64,000 bases of DNA. It comes from Planctomycetota bacterium (lineage in GTDB: Bacteria > Planctomycetota > UBA11346). Below the pieces are notes generated by a model. That model saw only the letters and a program-made list of their open reading frames with translations, searched no databases and had not been told where the DNA came from. Positions 1 through 9,541 of the stretch are shown piece by piece; within the stretch, counting starts at the first letter, position 1; every line of letters starts with the position of its first letter. The stretch covers positions 159,729 to 223,728 of the forward strand of contig BJHQ01000007.1 of the NCBI GenBank assembly GCA_014193115.1, given 5' to 3'. The position numbers and the translations under genes were made by a program.

Positions 1-1434
1 GGCAAGCTCACTGGGGACTGCCGGCGCAGAGGCGATCACCACATCGCGACGCAGCTGCCACAGCCCCGGGGCCGGAGTCGCCGGCGGCCAGAGCGGCGCC
101 GGTGCGATGTGGACGGCGCATGGCGCACCCAGCCAGGTTCCGAGGTTTCCATCCTCCCGCGCCGTCACCAGCGGCAGGCCCGCCGGCAGCAACGCCGTCA
201 ACGCGGTATCCGCGCCGGGCAGGCACCAGCGACGGGCGGTCCAAGTCCCGGCATCCAGCGTCAGCCAGCCGGCGAATCCTCCCGGTGGCGAGCGCACTTC
301 GATGCGCAGGCGGGTCGGCTCATCAAGGTCGAGCTGCCAAGCACCAGGGCCAAAGCACGCGATCGCCTGATCGTCACTGGCGATCACGCTTGGCGACCAA
401 GCCGGCAATTGCGCCAGTTCCGCGGCGGTCGCCGCGGGTACCGGCCAGCCGTGGGCGATGAGCCACGGCGACAGGTCGGCGCCCAGGGCCAAGGACCAGT
501 GGTTGGCCAAGGCTGCCACCTTGCCGGCGTCACCATCGGCGGAGTGCTCGGCCCGGGCCAGGGCGCAGGCGCGGCGGACCACATCGGCGCCGACCAGGCC
601 AGCCAGCTCAAGGAGCAAGCCGCCTTGGGCATCGGCGCTGAGGGATTCAGGCTCCGCGGCGCCTGGTTCGGAGCCGGCGATGGCCGACCACGGACGGCCC
701 AATGCCGCCCATCCGGCCTGGCGGCGGCGTGCAGCGCCAGCCAAAGCCGATTCGGGTGGAAGCCCCTCGGTGCGATCGCCCTCCCGGGCGAACACCGGCA
801 GCAGGTAGCCTTCGACGAAAGCGGTCCAAGCATGGGCCGGCTCGGGCCCGACGAACCACCGTGAGCTGAACCGCGTGCCCGCCACCACGTCGGCATTGTG
901 GGCCAGTTCGTGGGCCACCGCCGCATCCCAGCGGGCGGGATCGGATAGGGCGAGATCAAGCAGATGCGGGCGCAATTCTATGCCGGCGGATCCGACCCGT
1001 CCCAGGCCATCATGATCACGGGGCAAGGTGTTGGCCAGGCCGGCGACCTCGGGAACGATCGCCAGATCGACGGTCGACTGGACCGCACCAGGCACTAATC
1101 CGGTCAATTCGCGCAGCCGGGCCAAGGTCAGCGAGCACCGATCGGCCAGTTCCCGGGCCTGGTCGAGGCCGATGCGTGCGAGGTCGGCCTCGCTGAACAG
1201 CAGTCTGACTCCGGCGCTGGGCACCGGATGCAGCCGCCATATGACCAGCGGATCGCTCAGCGAGGCCACCACGACCAGTCCTGATCCCGCTGGCGCCAAG
1301 GTCTCTGCCGCCGCCGGTGCATCGCCGGCGACCACGTGCGAACCAATCACGGCCGCAGCCGCGATGGTCAGCGGGGCCGCCGCCAAGGCGGCGGCCAGGA
1401 ACGTGGAACCAGGGACGGCGGAACGCACTGACAT
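1..1434 (-). CDS. Membrane-anchored/secreted zincin-like metallopeptidase-like protein (C-terminus off left edge)
   Basis: Reverse-strand frame open from ATG at 1434 to base 1: MSVRSAVPGSTFLAAALAAAPLTIAAAAVIGSHVV... with an N-terminal hydrophobic segment and HELAH (HExxH) at about 898-912. Absent from the ORF track because no stop lies in the window. Confidence 0.7.
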   Translation of the reverse strand, partial: MSVRSAVPGSTFLAAALAAAPLTIAAAAVIGSHVVAGDAPAAAETLAPAGSGLVVVASLSDPLVIWRLHPVPSAGVRLLFSEADLARIGLDQARELADRCSLTLARLRELTGLVPGAVQSTVDLAIVPEVAGLANTLPRDHDGLGRVGSAGIELRPHLLDLALSDPARWDAAVAHELAHNADVVAGTRFSSRWFVGPEPAHAWTAFVEGYLLPVFAREGDRTEGLPPESALAGAARRRQAGWAALGRPWSAIAGSEPGAAEPESLSADAQGGLLLELAGLVGADVVRRACALARAEHSADGDAGKVAALANHWSLALGADLSPWLIAHGWPVPAATAAELAQLPAWSPSVIASDDQAIACFGPGAWQLDLDEPTRLRIEVRSPPGGFAGWLTLDAGTWTARRWCLPGADTALTALLPAGLPLVTAREDGNLGTWLGAPCAVHIAPAPLWPPATPAPGLWQLRRDVVIASAPAVPSELA

Positions 1435-1580
1435 GTCAGAAGATGAAATATGGCATCGCCCAGCCGGCTGGCAACGGCGCCTGCGGAGCATTGCACCGGC
1501 CTGGCTGGTCACCGTCCCACAGACCGCCTTCCGATGAATTCCAGCTCGACCCGAGCGCCAAACGACCGATACTGCCCACT

Positions 1581-1946
1581 ATGGTGGAGCTTCCGCCGGT
1601 ACTGCCTGCACCTGAGACTGGCGAGCGTTCGCCGGGCGATGGCAATTTCTACCAGCGTCAACCGAAGAAACCGCCGCTGCCCGCACCCGATCAACCGCCG
1701 CCGCCCCAGCCGCCGCCGCTGCCGCTCCAGCGACCGGATCCATTGGCTCCTCTGGTCGAGGAGCTCGATCGCCAGCGCGCCACCGCGGAACCCGAGCTGG
1801 CCGACGACGAGAGCAGCGCTCAACGCAAGGCCACCGCCCTGGCTGCCTATCGTGACAGCGCCCTCCACAGCATCCTGATCGAGCCGAAACCTGTGCCGAC
1901 CTCTGAGCCAGAGACGGTCCCTGGCCACCTGGACAAACCGGCATAG
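1581..1946 (+). CDS. Proline-rich hypothetical protein (start uncertain)
   Basis: Frame encodes MVELPPVLPAPETGERSPGDGNFYQRQPKKPPLPAPDQPPPPQPPP...; low complexity; ends just before rnpB. Confidence 0.4.
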   Translation: MVELPPVLPAPETGERSPGDGNFYQRQPKKPPLPAPDQPPPPQPPPLPLQRPDPLAPLVEELDRQRATAEPELADDESSAQRKATALAAYRDSALHSILIEPKPVPTSEPETVPGHLDKPA

Positions 1947-1954
1947 GATGTTTC

Positions 1955-2322
1955 CTGCTGCCTGACGGCCGCGTCCGCCGGGTTCCCGGCGGCCGAGGAA
2001 AGTCCGGGCTCCGCAGGGCATGGTGGCTGCCAAATGCAGCCGGCTTCCGTGGCGGGAGGCTAGGGAAAGTGCAACAGAAAACAGACCGCCTCGCCCGCGG
2101 GCGCAAGCCCCTGGGTGCGGTAAGGGCGAAACGGTGGGGTAAGAGCCCACCGCGGGAACCGTAAGGCGACCGGCACGGCAAACCCCACCAGGAGCAAGCC
2201 CAGACCGCGCGTGGTGCTGCCCGCACCGCTTTGTGAAGCGCGAATCGGGTGCTAGAGGGCCGGCGGCAACGCCGGACCTGAGAGAAATGGCCGTCCACGA
2301 CAGGACCCGGCTTATGGCAGTC
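1955..2322 (+). ncRNA. rnpB: RNase P RNA component, bacterial type A-like
   Basis: Conserved blocks GAGGAAAGTCCGGGCTCC, GGGTAAGAGCCCACCG, GGCAAACCCCACC-GGAGCAAG and AGAGAAATGGCCGTCCACGACAGGACCCGGCTTA in the right order; terminal ctgcc/ggcag pairing. Confidence 0.95.
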
Positions 2323-2440
2323 ACCGACCACCCACACCTCCGGCGCAAGCCGGAGGTGCGGTCGATTCCTGCCCCAGACCGGCTCACGGGTTGCCAATCG
2401 CCGCCGCGCCGCGACCGTTCCGCCTCCCGCGGAGCGAGCG

Positions 2441-3865
2441 ATGCCGACCAAGATCCTGCTGCCCAAATTCGGACAGACGGTCGAAACCAGCGAGATCAAC
2501 CATTGGGCCGTCAAGGAAGGCGATGCCATCCGCAAAGGCCAGGTCGTGTGCGAGATCGCCACCGACAAGAGCTCGTTGGAGGTCGAAAGCCAATACGAAG
2601 GCACCTTGCTGAAAATCCTGCTCGCTCCGGGCAAGCAGGTGCCGGTCGGCTGCGTCATGGCGGTGCTCGGCGCGCCAGGTGAAACGCTGAGCGATGCCTT
2701 CGTGGCCGAGTGCCTGGCCAGCCAGGCGGCAGGCCCGGCGGCTGCGACTCCTGCCGAAGCCACGCCAGCCCCAGCGCCCAAGCCAGCCCCGGTTGCTCCA
2801 GCGGCAGCCCCGGTTTCCGTTGCTCCAGCGCCAACGCCGAAACCAGCGGCCGCGCCTAAACTTGAGGCCGTTCCTAAACCAGCGGCGAAACCAGCCGGCC
2901 GCCTGTTCATCTCACCCCGGGCCAAGCGCCTCGCCGAACGCCGGCTGGTGCCGGTCGCCCTGCTCACCGGCAGCGGCGAAAACGGACGGATCGTCGAAGC
3001 CGATGTCCAGGCCTATGTCGACGCCGCTGGCGCGGTCACGCCCGCGGCCCGGGCGGTGGCCTACGCTCGTGGATTCGACCTGCGCCAGGTGAAGCGCATC
3101 GGTGAACGGATCAGCGTCGAGGATCTCGTCCAGCTCGCCGTGGCCGCTGCCCCGGCAAAACCGAAGAAAGCCGAGAAACCACCGCTGGCTGAATTGAGCG
3201 CACGGACCGAGAAACCGAGCCCGATGCGCCGCGTGATCGCGGCGAACATGGTCCAGTCCGCCAGCACCATCCCGGCCTTCCAGCTTGAAGTGACGGTGGA
3301 TGCGGCCTCGCTGATCGCACGTCGCGAGGCCGACAAGGCGGCCGGGCTCAAAGTCAGCTTCGGCGACTACATCGCCCGGGCAGTGGCCTTGGCGATCCGC
3401 CGTTTCCCGGCCTTCGCCGCGACCTGGACCGATGGCGGAATCGTCTATCGCGACCGGATCAACATCGGTTTCGCGGTGGCCGTCCCTGGCGGGCTGGTGG
3501 TGCCGGTGGCCCGGGACTGCGACTTGGTTTCGCCGGCCGACATCGCCACCCAATCCGTCGCCTTGGTCGAGAAAGCCCGGACCGGCAAACTCGCCCCCGA
3601 GGACTACACCGGCGCGGTGTTCACCCTGAGCAACCTCGGCGCCATGCCGGTGGACCGCTTCGTCGCCATCGTCCCGCCCGGCCAGAGCGGGATCATCGCC
3701 ATCGGCCGGATCCGAGATGAGGTCGCCGTGAAGAGCGGCGGCTTCTTCGCCGCCAAGCTGATGAGCCTGACCCTGTCCGCCGACCACCGCTACATCGACG
3801 GCGCCGACGGCGCGGCGTTCATGAAAGAGGTGAAGGAATTGCTGGAAGACGCAGCGGGGCTGTAA
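2441..3865 (+). CDS. Dihydrolipoamide acyltransferase (E2) of a 2-oxoacid dehydrogenase complex
   Basis: N-terminal lipoyl domain with DKSSLEVES, Pro/Ala linker, E3-binding domain (ISPRAKRLAE), catalytic domain ending LSADHRYIDGADGAAFM. Confidence 0.93.
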   Translation: MPTKILLPKFGQTVETSEINHWAVKEGDAIRKGQVVCEIATDKSSLEVESQYEGTLLKILLAPGKQVPVGCVMAVLGAPGETLSDAFVAECLASQAAGPAAATPAEATPAPAPKPAPVAPAAAPVSVAPAPTPKPAAAPKLEAVPKPAAKPAGRLFISPRAKRLAERRLVPVALLTGSGENGRIVEADVQAYVDAAGAVTPAARAVAYARGFDLRQVKRIGERISVEDLVQLAVAAAPAKPKKAEKPPLAELSARTEKPSPMRRVIAANMVQSASTIPAFQLEVTVDAASLIARREADKAAGLKVSFGDYIARAVALAIRRFPAFAATWTDGGIVYRDRINIGFAVAVPGGLVVPVARDCDLVSPADIATQSVALVEKARTGKLAPEDYTGAVFTLSNLGAMPVDRFVAIVPPGQSGIIAIGRIRDEVAVKSGGFFAAKLMSLTLSADHRYIDGADGAAFMKEVKELLEDAAGL

Positions 3866-3879
3866 ATCGCGGACTGGGC

Positions 3880-4332
3880 TCAGCCGCGAGCCCAGTCATC
3901 TAAGGTGATGACCGCGACCTCAGAGCGGTAGCGTTCCACCATGCGGGCATCGTCGGTGACCAGCGTGCGCCGGCTGACCTTGGCGTGGGCGACCTGCCCG
4001 GCGTCATACAGGCTGCGTCCTGCGGGCCGGAGACGAGCAAGCACGTCCATCCACGCAACCAGCCAACGGTCGTCCTCAATCAGCAGGAGACCGATTCGGG
4101 CACGAAATCTTGCCAGATTATCGAGCGCATCATCCATCGCCATTTCGAACCCATTGGCGGTCAAGGGACGGGTCGCCGTCGCAATGAATTCCCGCATGGT
4201 TTGAGTGGACATGGCAAAGTCACGATCCGATGTGATCAAGGCACGAGCAATTCCGTGGCCCTTCCGGGTGTCATCGGTAGCAGACAATAGCACGGTGGTG
4301 TCAAGCAGCAGGGCGCGATCACGCATCGTCAT
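3880..4332 (-). CDS. PIN-domain toxin (VapC/FitB-like)
   Basis: LLLDTTVLLSATDD..., central acidic residues, VTDDARMVERY near the C-terminus; overlaps an upstream RHH-type antitoxin. Confidence 0.8.
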   Translation of the reverse strand: MTMRDRALLLDTTVLLSATDDTRKGHGIARALITSDRDFAMSTQTMREFIATATRPLTANGFEMAMDDALDNLARFRARIGLLLIEDDRWLVAWMDVLARLRPAGRSLYDAGQVAHAKVSRRTLVTDDARMVERYRSEVAVITLDDWARG

Positions 4333-4558
4333 AAGCGGCGTTGACTTCGTCTCTGGTGACAGGTCCGGTGCGTCCGCTGGAGACGGTCTTGAATCCCGAC
4401 CAATCCATCGCCGGCTTCTGTTCGGTCGCTGCTGCTAGCAAAATCGCCCGAACTTCGGCTTCAAGCGATCGTCCATGGGCTTTTGCTTGGTGATGCAAAC
4501 GGTCCTTCACCCATGGTTCAAGGCGGCGCACGAGCAGGCTGGTATGGGCGGTCTTCAT
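4319..4558 (-). CDS. FitA/VapB-like antitoxin
   Basis: LLVRRLEPWVKDRLHHQAKAHGRSLEAEVRAILLAA resembles FitA-type ribbon-helix-helix antitoxins; 14-bp overlap with the PIN gene. Confidence 0.78.
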   Translation of the reverse strand: MKTAHTSLLVRRLEPWVKDRLHHQAKAHGRSLEAEVRAILLAAATEQKPAMDWSGFKTVSSGRTGPVTRDEVNAAYDDA

Positions 4559-4635
4559 GGCAGGCTTGCTCGGATGATATCACTCAGTGATGTCACCACA
4601 ATCCCGGCGCAATCGGCTACGCTTCCCAGACTTCC

Positions 4636-6345
4636 ATGCGGCTGAGCCCCCTTCCCGCCCTGCGCTGGTTCCCGCTGTCGGCGCCGGTCCTGCGCGCCGA
4701 CGTCGTGGCCGGTCTGACCGTGGGCCTGCTCTGCGTGCCCCAGGCGATGGCCTATGCCCAGCTGGCGGGAATGCCTGCGTTTTATGGGCTCTATGCCGCC
4801 ATCGTCCCGGCCATCGTCGGAGCGCTGTTTGGTTGGTGCGGGCAACTCCAGACCGGACCGGTGGCGATGACATCGATGGTCACCGCGGCGGTCCTCGCGC
4901 CATTCGCCTTGGCGGGCAGCCCGCATTATGTCGAGCTCGCCGTGCTGCTCGGCCTGCTGGTCGGGCTTATCCGGCTGGCCCTCGGCCTATGCCACGGGAG
5001 TTTCCTGCTCAACGTCATCAGCCATCCGGTGGTCCTCGGCTTCACTTCAGCCGCCGGGCTGATCATCGCCGGCAGCCAGATCCACGAGGTCTTCGGCCTG
5101 CCCGCAGCGCCACGCACGGGGACCTTCCTATGGGATGAATGGCAAGTGGTCAGCCAGCTCGGCCAGGCCCGGATCGATACCGTAGCCTTCGCCGTGACCA
5201 GCTTCGGGCTGCTGCTGTGGATGCAGCGATGGAAGCCGCTGCCGGCGGCGCTGGTGGTGTCCAGCGTAGCCACCGTCGTCGCTTGGCTCACCGGCTATGC
5301 CGCCTCGGGTGGACACGTGATCGGAGCGGTGCCCCACAGCTTGCCGCCGCTGACCATCCCAGCCTGGGATTGGGCCATCGTGGCCGACCTGCTGCCCGGC
5401 GCCGTGCTGGTCACGGTGGTCGGCTTCCTGGAGGTGCTCAGCGCCAGCAAGACCGCTGCTGCTCGCACCCGTCAGGCGATCAACCTCGACCAGGAACTGG
5501 TTGGTCAAGGATTGGCGGGCATCGCCGGATCGTTTACCGGCGCCTTTCCGGTCAGCGGTTCGCTGTCCCGTTCCGCTGTGAACCTTGATGCCGGCGCAGG
5601 CACTGGGATATCGGCCATCGTCACCGGCCTGTTCGTGCTCGCGGTGCTGCTGCTGGCGGCGCCGCTGCTGTACCATCTGCCGGTGGCGGTGCTGGCCGCG
5701 GTGATCCTGGCCGCGGTCCTCAGCCTGATCGACCTGGGCGCGCTCAATCGCGCCTGGCGGGTGAACCGCCACGATGGCCTGACCGGATGGACGACGTTCA
5801 TCGCGACGTTGGTCTTGGCACCCAATCTGGTGGCCGGCTTCGCCATCGGCGCGTCGCTGGCGATGGTGCTGCTGCTGGTCCGGATGATGCGGCCGCGGGT
5901 GGTGGTAGTGGCCCGGGCCGGCGACGGGACCTGGCGCGATGCCCATCGCCATGGCTTGGCCATGCGCGACGATCTCGTCCTGATCCGCCTCGACGGCCGG
6001 CTGAGTTTCGTCAATGTCGCCCACGTCGAGGAATCGGTGCTGGAGATCCTGTCTCGTTTCCCCCGGATGCGGGCGCTGGTGCTGTCCGGCGATGGCCTGA
6101 ATGAGCTCGACGCCAGCGGCGAGGATCTCCTGCGCCGGCTCCACGATCGACTCGGCGAACTTGGCGCTGTACTGGCGATGTGCGGCCTGAAGGCCCAGAT
6201 CACCGACACCCTGTCCCGCAGCGGGCTCGACCAGGTGATCGGCGCCGAACAGATCTACCGGTCCGAGGACGCCGCCCTGGTCGCTCTCGAACAGCGCTTG
6301 GGTCTCGACCAGACCCAGCCTGGTTTCGAGCAGGCGGCACCGTAG
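4636..6345 (+). CDS. SulP-family anion transporter with STAS domain
   Basis: LRADVVAGLTVGLLCVPQAMAYAQLAGMPAFYGLYAAIVPAIVGALFG; multiple TM segments; C-terminal STAS region (LVLIRLDGRLSFVNVAHVEESVLEI). Confidence 0.93.
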   Translation: MRLSPLPALRWFPLSAPVLRADVVAGLTVGLLCVPQAMAYAQLAGMPAFYGLYAAIVPAIVGALFGWCGQLQTGPVAMTSMVTAAVLAPFALAGSPHYVELAVLLGLLVGLIRLALGLCHGSFLLNVISHPVVLGFTSAAGLIIAGSQIHEVFGLPAAPRTGTFLWDEWQVVSQLGQARIDTVAFAVTSFGLLLWMQRWKPLPAALVVSSVATVVAWLTGYAASGGHVIGAVPHSLPPLTIPAWDWAIVADLLPGAVLVTVVGFLEVLSASKTAAARTRQAINLDQELVGQGLAGIAGSFTGAFPVSGSLSRSAVNLDAGAGTGISAIVTGLFVLAVLLLAAPLLYHLPVAVLAAVILAAVLSLIDLGALNRAWRVNRHDGLTGWTTFIATLVLAPNLVAGFAIGASLAMVLLLVRMMRPRVVVVARAGDGTWRDAHRHGLAMRDDLVLIRLDGRLSFVNVAHVEESVLEILSRFPRMRALVLSGDGLNELDASGEDLLRRLHDRLGELGAVLAMCGLKAQITDTLSRSGLDQVIGAEQIYRSEDAALVALEQRLGLDQTQPGFEQAAP

Positions 6346-6349
6346 ATGA

Positions 6350-6680
6350 AAGCGCCGAGGGCTCCGGGCTGGGAGCACCTGGGAGCGCCGAGGGCTCCGG
6401 GCTGGGAGCACCTGGGAGCGCCGAGCGCCAGCTCGGCCTGGTTGGGCCTGCACTTGCCACGCGGCTGGTGCTGGCTGGCCGCACGGAGTGCGGCGCTCCG
6501 GGCTGGCTTCACGTGGGAACGACGAGCGCTCCGGGGGTTCGCCTGGGAACGACGAGCGCTCCGGGGGTTCGCCTGGGGGCGCCGAGCGCCAGCTCGGCTT
6601 GGTGGGCCTGAACTTGCCACGCGGCTGGTGCCCACTGGCCGCACGGAGTGCGCTCCGGGCTGGGCGCTCCCAGGATGGAC
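6350..6680. repeat. Intergenic tandem and duplicated repeats
   Basis: 33-bp unit agcgccgagggctccgggctgggagcacctggg x2, 30-bp unit aacgacgagcgctccgggggttcgcctggg x2, and a duplicated block ccgagcgccagctcgg...ttgccacgcggctggtg...ctggccgcacggagtgcg. Confidence 0.9.
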
Positions 6681-6709
6681 GTGGCGGCATCCCCATCACG
6701 ATTCCACGC

Positions 6710-7294
6710 ATGTTCACCGGGATCATCCAGCACGTCGGCCAGATCGTGTCGGCGGAGCACACCCCAGGCGGCAGCCGGTTGGTCATCGCCACCGGGCCGC
6801 TGGCAGCGTCACTGGCCCTCGGCGACAGCTTGGCCTGTGACGGCATCTGCCTGACCGTCGCCGATGAATCCAGCGATTCCGCGACGTTTTCAGTCAGTCC
6901 CGAGACCGTGCGCAAGACCACCATCGCCACCTGGGCCAAGGGCCGACGGATCAACCTCGAACCTGCCCTGCGTCTCGGTGACCGTCTCGGCGGCCATCTG
7001 GTCAGCGGTCACGTCGATGGGGTCGGCGAGGTGCTCGCACGGGTGGTCGAGGGCGACAGCGAGCGCTTCACCATCCGCCTGCCGGCCACCGTGAAAGTCG
7101 TGGAAAAAGGCTCGCTGGCGGTGGACGGCATCTCGCTGACCACCTGGGATTGCCGAGCCGATGCCGCGTCGATCGCGGTCATCCCGCATACCCTCGCCCA
7201 TACCACCCTGGGCGATCGCCAGCCCGGCGACCCGGTCAATCTGGAGCAGGACCAGATCGGACGGTGGGTCGAGCGCCTGCTGGGCTCGCGATGA
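6710..7294 (+). CDS. ribE: Riboflavin synthase alpha chain
   Basis: MFTGIIQHVGQIVS..., GDSLACDGICLTV, GHLVSGHVDGVGEV, LAVDGISLT; two lumazine-binding repeats. Confidence 0.95.
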   Translation: MFTGIIQHVGQIVSAEHTPGGSRLVIATGPLAASLALGDSLACDGICLTVADESSDSATFSVSPETVRKTTIATWAKGRRINLEPALRLGDRLGGHLVSGHVDGVGEVLARVVEGDSERFTIRLPATVKVVEKGSLAVDGISLTTWDCRADAASIAVIPHTLAHTTLGDRQPGDPVNLEQDQIGRWVERLLGSR

Positions 7295-8013
7295 ACGCGG
7301 TGTGGCATCTCTGCCGCCGCGATCTGGTGGCGGCCTTCGCATCGCCACTGGCGTGGCTGGTGCTGGCGGCATGGGGATTCCTGACCGGGATGATGCTTGC
7401 CCTGACCGTGTGGTCGGTGGTCGGGCGCACCGCCGATTCACCGCTGTATGTCGGGGTGCTGAGCACCGGATTCACGCTGCTCATCGTGCTCGCCCCGGCG
7501 CTGTCGATGAGCGCCTTCGCCGGCGAGCGCCAGCAGGGCACCATGGCTCTGTTGATGACCGTCCCGGTCGGCGATGGAGCTCTGGTCGCGGGCAAGGCGC
7601 TGGCGGTGTTCCTGGTCATGGTGTCGCTGATTGCGGCGCTGATCCCGCACCTGATCGCCGTGGCCCTGGTCAGCGGGCTGGCGCCGGGCCAGCTCGTCGC
7701 CGGGCTGCTCGGCCTGGTGCTGGCTGCTGCTGCGGCGGCGAGCCTGGGCACCTGGATCAGCCTGCTGGTCGAGGCGCCGGTGACGGCCTACGTGCTGACT
7801 TTCGGCGTGATCGTCGTGCTGGTGCTGGTCGGAGCCCTGCCGCCTGACGGGGTGTTCGGCCCGCTGGCCCAGGGCCTCGGACTGGGTCCGCGCATCGCAC
7901 CATTCCTGGCCGGTCGGATCGAGCTCGGCTGCGTTGCGTATTTCCTGGCGCTGACCGCCGGCGGACTGGTCCTGGCGCGCAGCGTCCTGACCGCGCGGAG
8001 GCTGGAAGGATGA
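7291..8013 (+). CDS. ABC-type transport permease, GldF-like
   Basis: ATGA overlap with ribE; six-helix ABC-2 permease pattern with GERQQGTMALLMTVPV. Confidence 0.78.
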   Translation: MNAVWHLCRRDLVAAFASPLAWLVLAAWGFLTGMMLALTVWSVVGRTADSPLYVGVLSTGFTLLIVLAPALSMSAFAGERQQGTMALLMTVPVGDGALVAGKALAVFLVMVSLIAALIPHLIAVALVSGLAPGQLVAGLLGLVLAAAAAASLGTWISLLVEAPVTAYVLTFGVIVVLVLVGALPPDGVFGPLAQGLGLGPRIAPFLAGRIELGCVAYFLALTAGGLVLARSVLTARRLEG

Positions 8014-9527
8014 GCGGTTCGCGCTGGTGGCGGAAACTCGGCATCCTCGGTGCTGGAACCGCAGCGACCCTGGCGGCGCTGCTCCTGGCGGTGGCCGCCG
8101 CAGACCGCAGCCGGATCGTCTGGGATCAGTCTGCCGATCACCGGTTCTCCCTCGATCCGGCGCTGGTCCGATTGGTCGAGGCCCAGGTCGAACCGGTGCG
8201 CCTGGTCGCGATCTGGGATCAACCCGTCGATGCCGTGCTGGGCGATGTGACGGCGCTGTGCCGACGGGCGGTGGACCGCAGTCCGTCCCTGAGCTGGCAG
8301 CGCATTGATCCGGAGCTGCACAAACCGCTGCTCGCCGAGTTCGAAGCCGAACACGGCCCGGCCGCCGCACCGGCGCTGTGGCTGCTGCGCGGAAAACGCA
8401 GTTTCCGCATCCCGGTGACGTTCGGGCTGCGCCGGGTGCTCCAGCGCGAGCTGGGCGGCGCGCTGGCGACCCTCGCGGATCCCAACCCGCCGTTGGCCTT
8501 GGTGCTGCATGGTCACGGTGAACTCCGTCCGGACGGTGGCGAGCTGGACGGCGCCCAACGCTTCCTGCGTGGTCTGACCTTGGCTGGTTGGCGGGTGGCG
8601 CTGGCCGAGGTCGGACGCAGCTCGCTTCCGCCCGCCAGCCTGGTGATCGTGCCCGGTCCCACCGCTCCGTTGGGCGAACGGGATCTGGCGGAGCTCACCG
8701 CCCATGCCCGTGACGGCGGCGGCATCCTGGTGCTGGCTGACGACCGGCTGCCTGCTGACCTGCACACCTGGCTGCGCCGCCGCGGACTGACCCTCGGACC
8801 GCCGCCAGCGGGAGGGCTCGACGCCATGCTTGCCGGCAACGCCGGCAACGACCCGCCACCGATCGCGCGCAGCCTCGGCCACCATCGCGCCGGACAAGAA
8901 GCCGCATTTCCCCATCAGAATCTGCTGCTCAGCGAGGCCTGCCTGCGTCCGCATCCGGCGCTCGGCGGCCTGGGCGAACGCGGTGTGAGCCTGCTCTCGC
9001 CGTTCACCGTGCCGGTGCTGGCGGTGGACCCGGCGCTGGTCGCGACCTTGCCGGAAGCGACCCGCGCCCGCTGGCAGGCCAGCGGAGCGCTGCCCGCGAC
9101 CGCGGCGGCGCTGTTCACCACCTGGCCGGGCGACGCCTGGATGCAGCTGCGTGCCGCGGTGCTGCGTTTGCCTGAGCAACTCGATCCGAACGAGAGCCTG
9201 CCGTTGGCAGCGGTCGCCGAATATCCCGCCGACCCGGCCAGCGCCCGGAGCGGCCTGGGCTGCCGGATCGCCGTGTGGGGCAGCCGTCAGGCGGCCAGCG
9301 ACGGCGTGCTCGCCCTGGCCGAGTTCGCCAACGGCGAGGCGTTGTCGGCGATGGCCGCGTGGGCTGGCCGACGGGCCGCTCCGGCCGACATCCCACCGGC
9401 GGAGATCGCCCAATTCCAGGTCAAGGCCAGCGAAGGATTCCTGATCTTTCTGCTCGCTGCGGTCGGCGTCGCCGTGCCCTGCTGCTTCATCGGCGTCGCC
9501 ATGTTGTTGTGGTGGGATCGGCGCTGA
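8010..9527 (+). CDS. GldG-like ABC transporter-associated protein
   Basis: N-terminal TM, DQSADHRFSLDPALVRLV, HGHGELRPDG, DGGGILVLADD, C-terminal TM; translationally coupled to the permease. Confidence 0.75.
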   Translation: MSGSRWWRKLGILGAGTAATLAALLLAVAAADRSRIVWDQSADHRFSLDPALVRLVEAQVEPVRLVAIWDQPVDAVLGDVTALCRRAVDRSPSLSWQRIDPELHKPLLAEFEAEHGPAAAPALWLLRGKRSFRIPVTFGLRRVLQRELGGALATLADPNPPLALVLHGHGELRPDGGELDGAQRFLRGLTLAGWRVALAEVGRSSLPPASLVIVPGPTAPLGERDLAELTAHARDGGGILVLADDRLPADLHTWLRRRGLTLGPPPAGGLDAMLAGNAGNDPPPIARSLGHHRAGQEAAFPHQNLLLSEACLRPHPALGGLGERGVSLLSPFTVPVLAVDPALVATLPEATRARWQASGALPATAAALFTTWPGDAWMQLRAAVLRLPEQLDPNESLPLAAVAEYPADPASARSGLGCRIAVWGSRQAASDGVLALAEFANGEALSAMAAWAGRRAAPADIPPAEIAQFQVKASEGFLIFLLAAVGVAVPCCFIGVAMLLWWDRR

Positions 9528-9541
9528 GCGCCGCCTGCTCA

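Noticed and set aside
1579-2967. 462-aa reverse ORF spanning rnpB
   Set aside because: Overlaps RNase P RNA and the E2 gene on the opposite strand; not plausible.
3880-4558. Mobile element or defence island around the toxin-antitoxin pair
   Set aside because: Only a two-gene PIN/RHH module is seen; no transposase, integrase, inverted repeats or other defence genes flank it.
5128-6954. 608-aa reverse ORF opposite sulP
   Set aside because: Antisense to a clear SulP gene; low-complexity Arg/Gln/His-rich translation typical of high-GC shadow ORFs.
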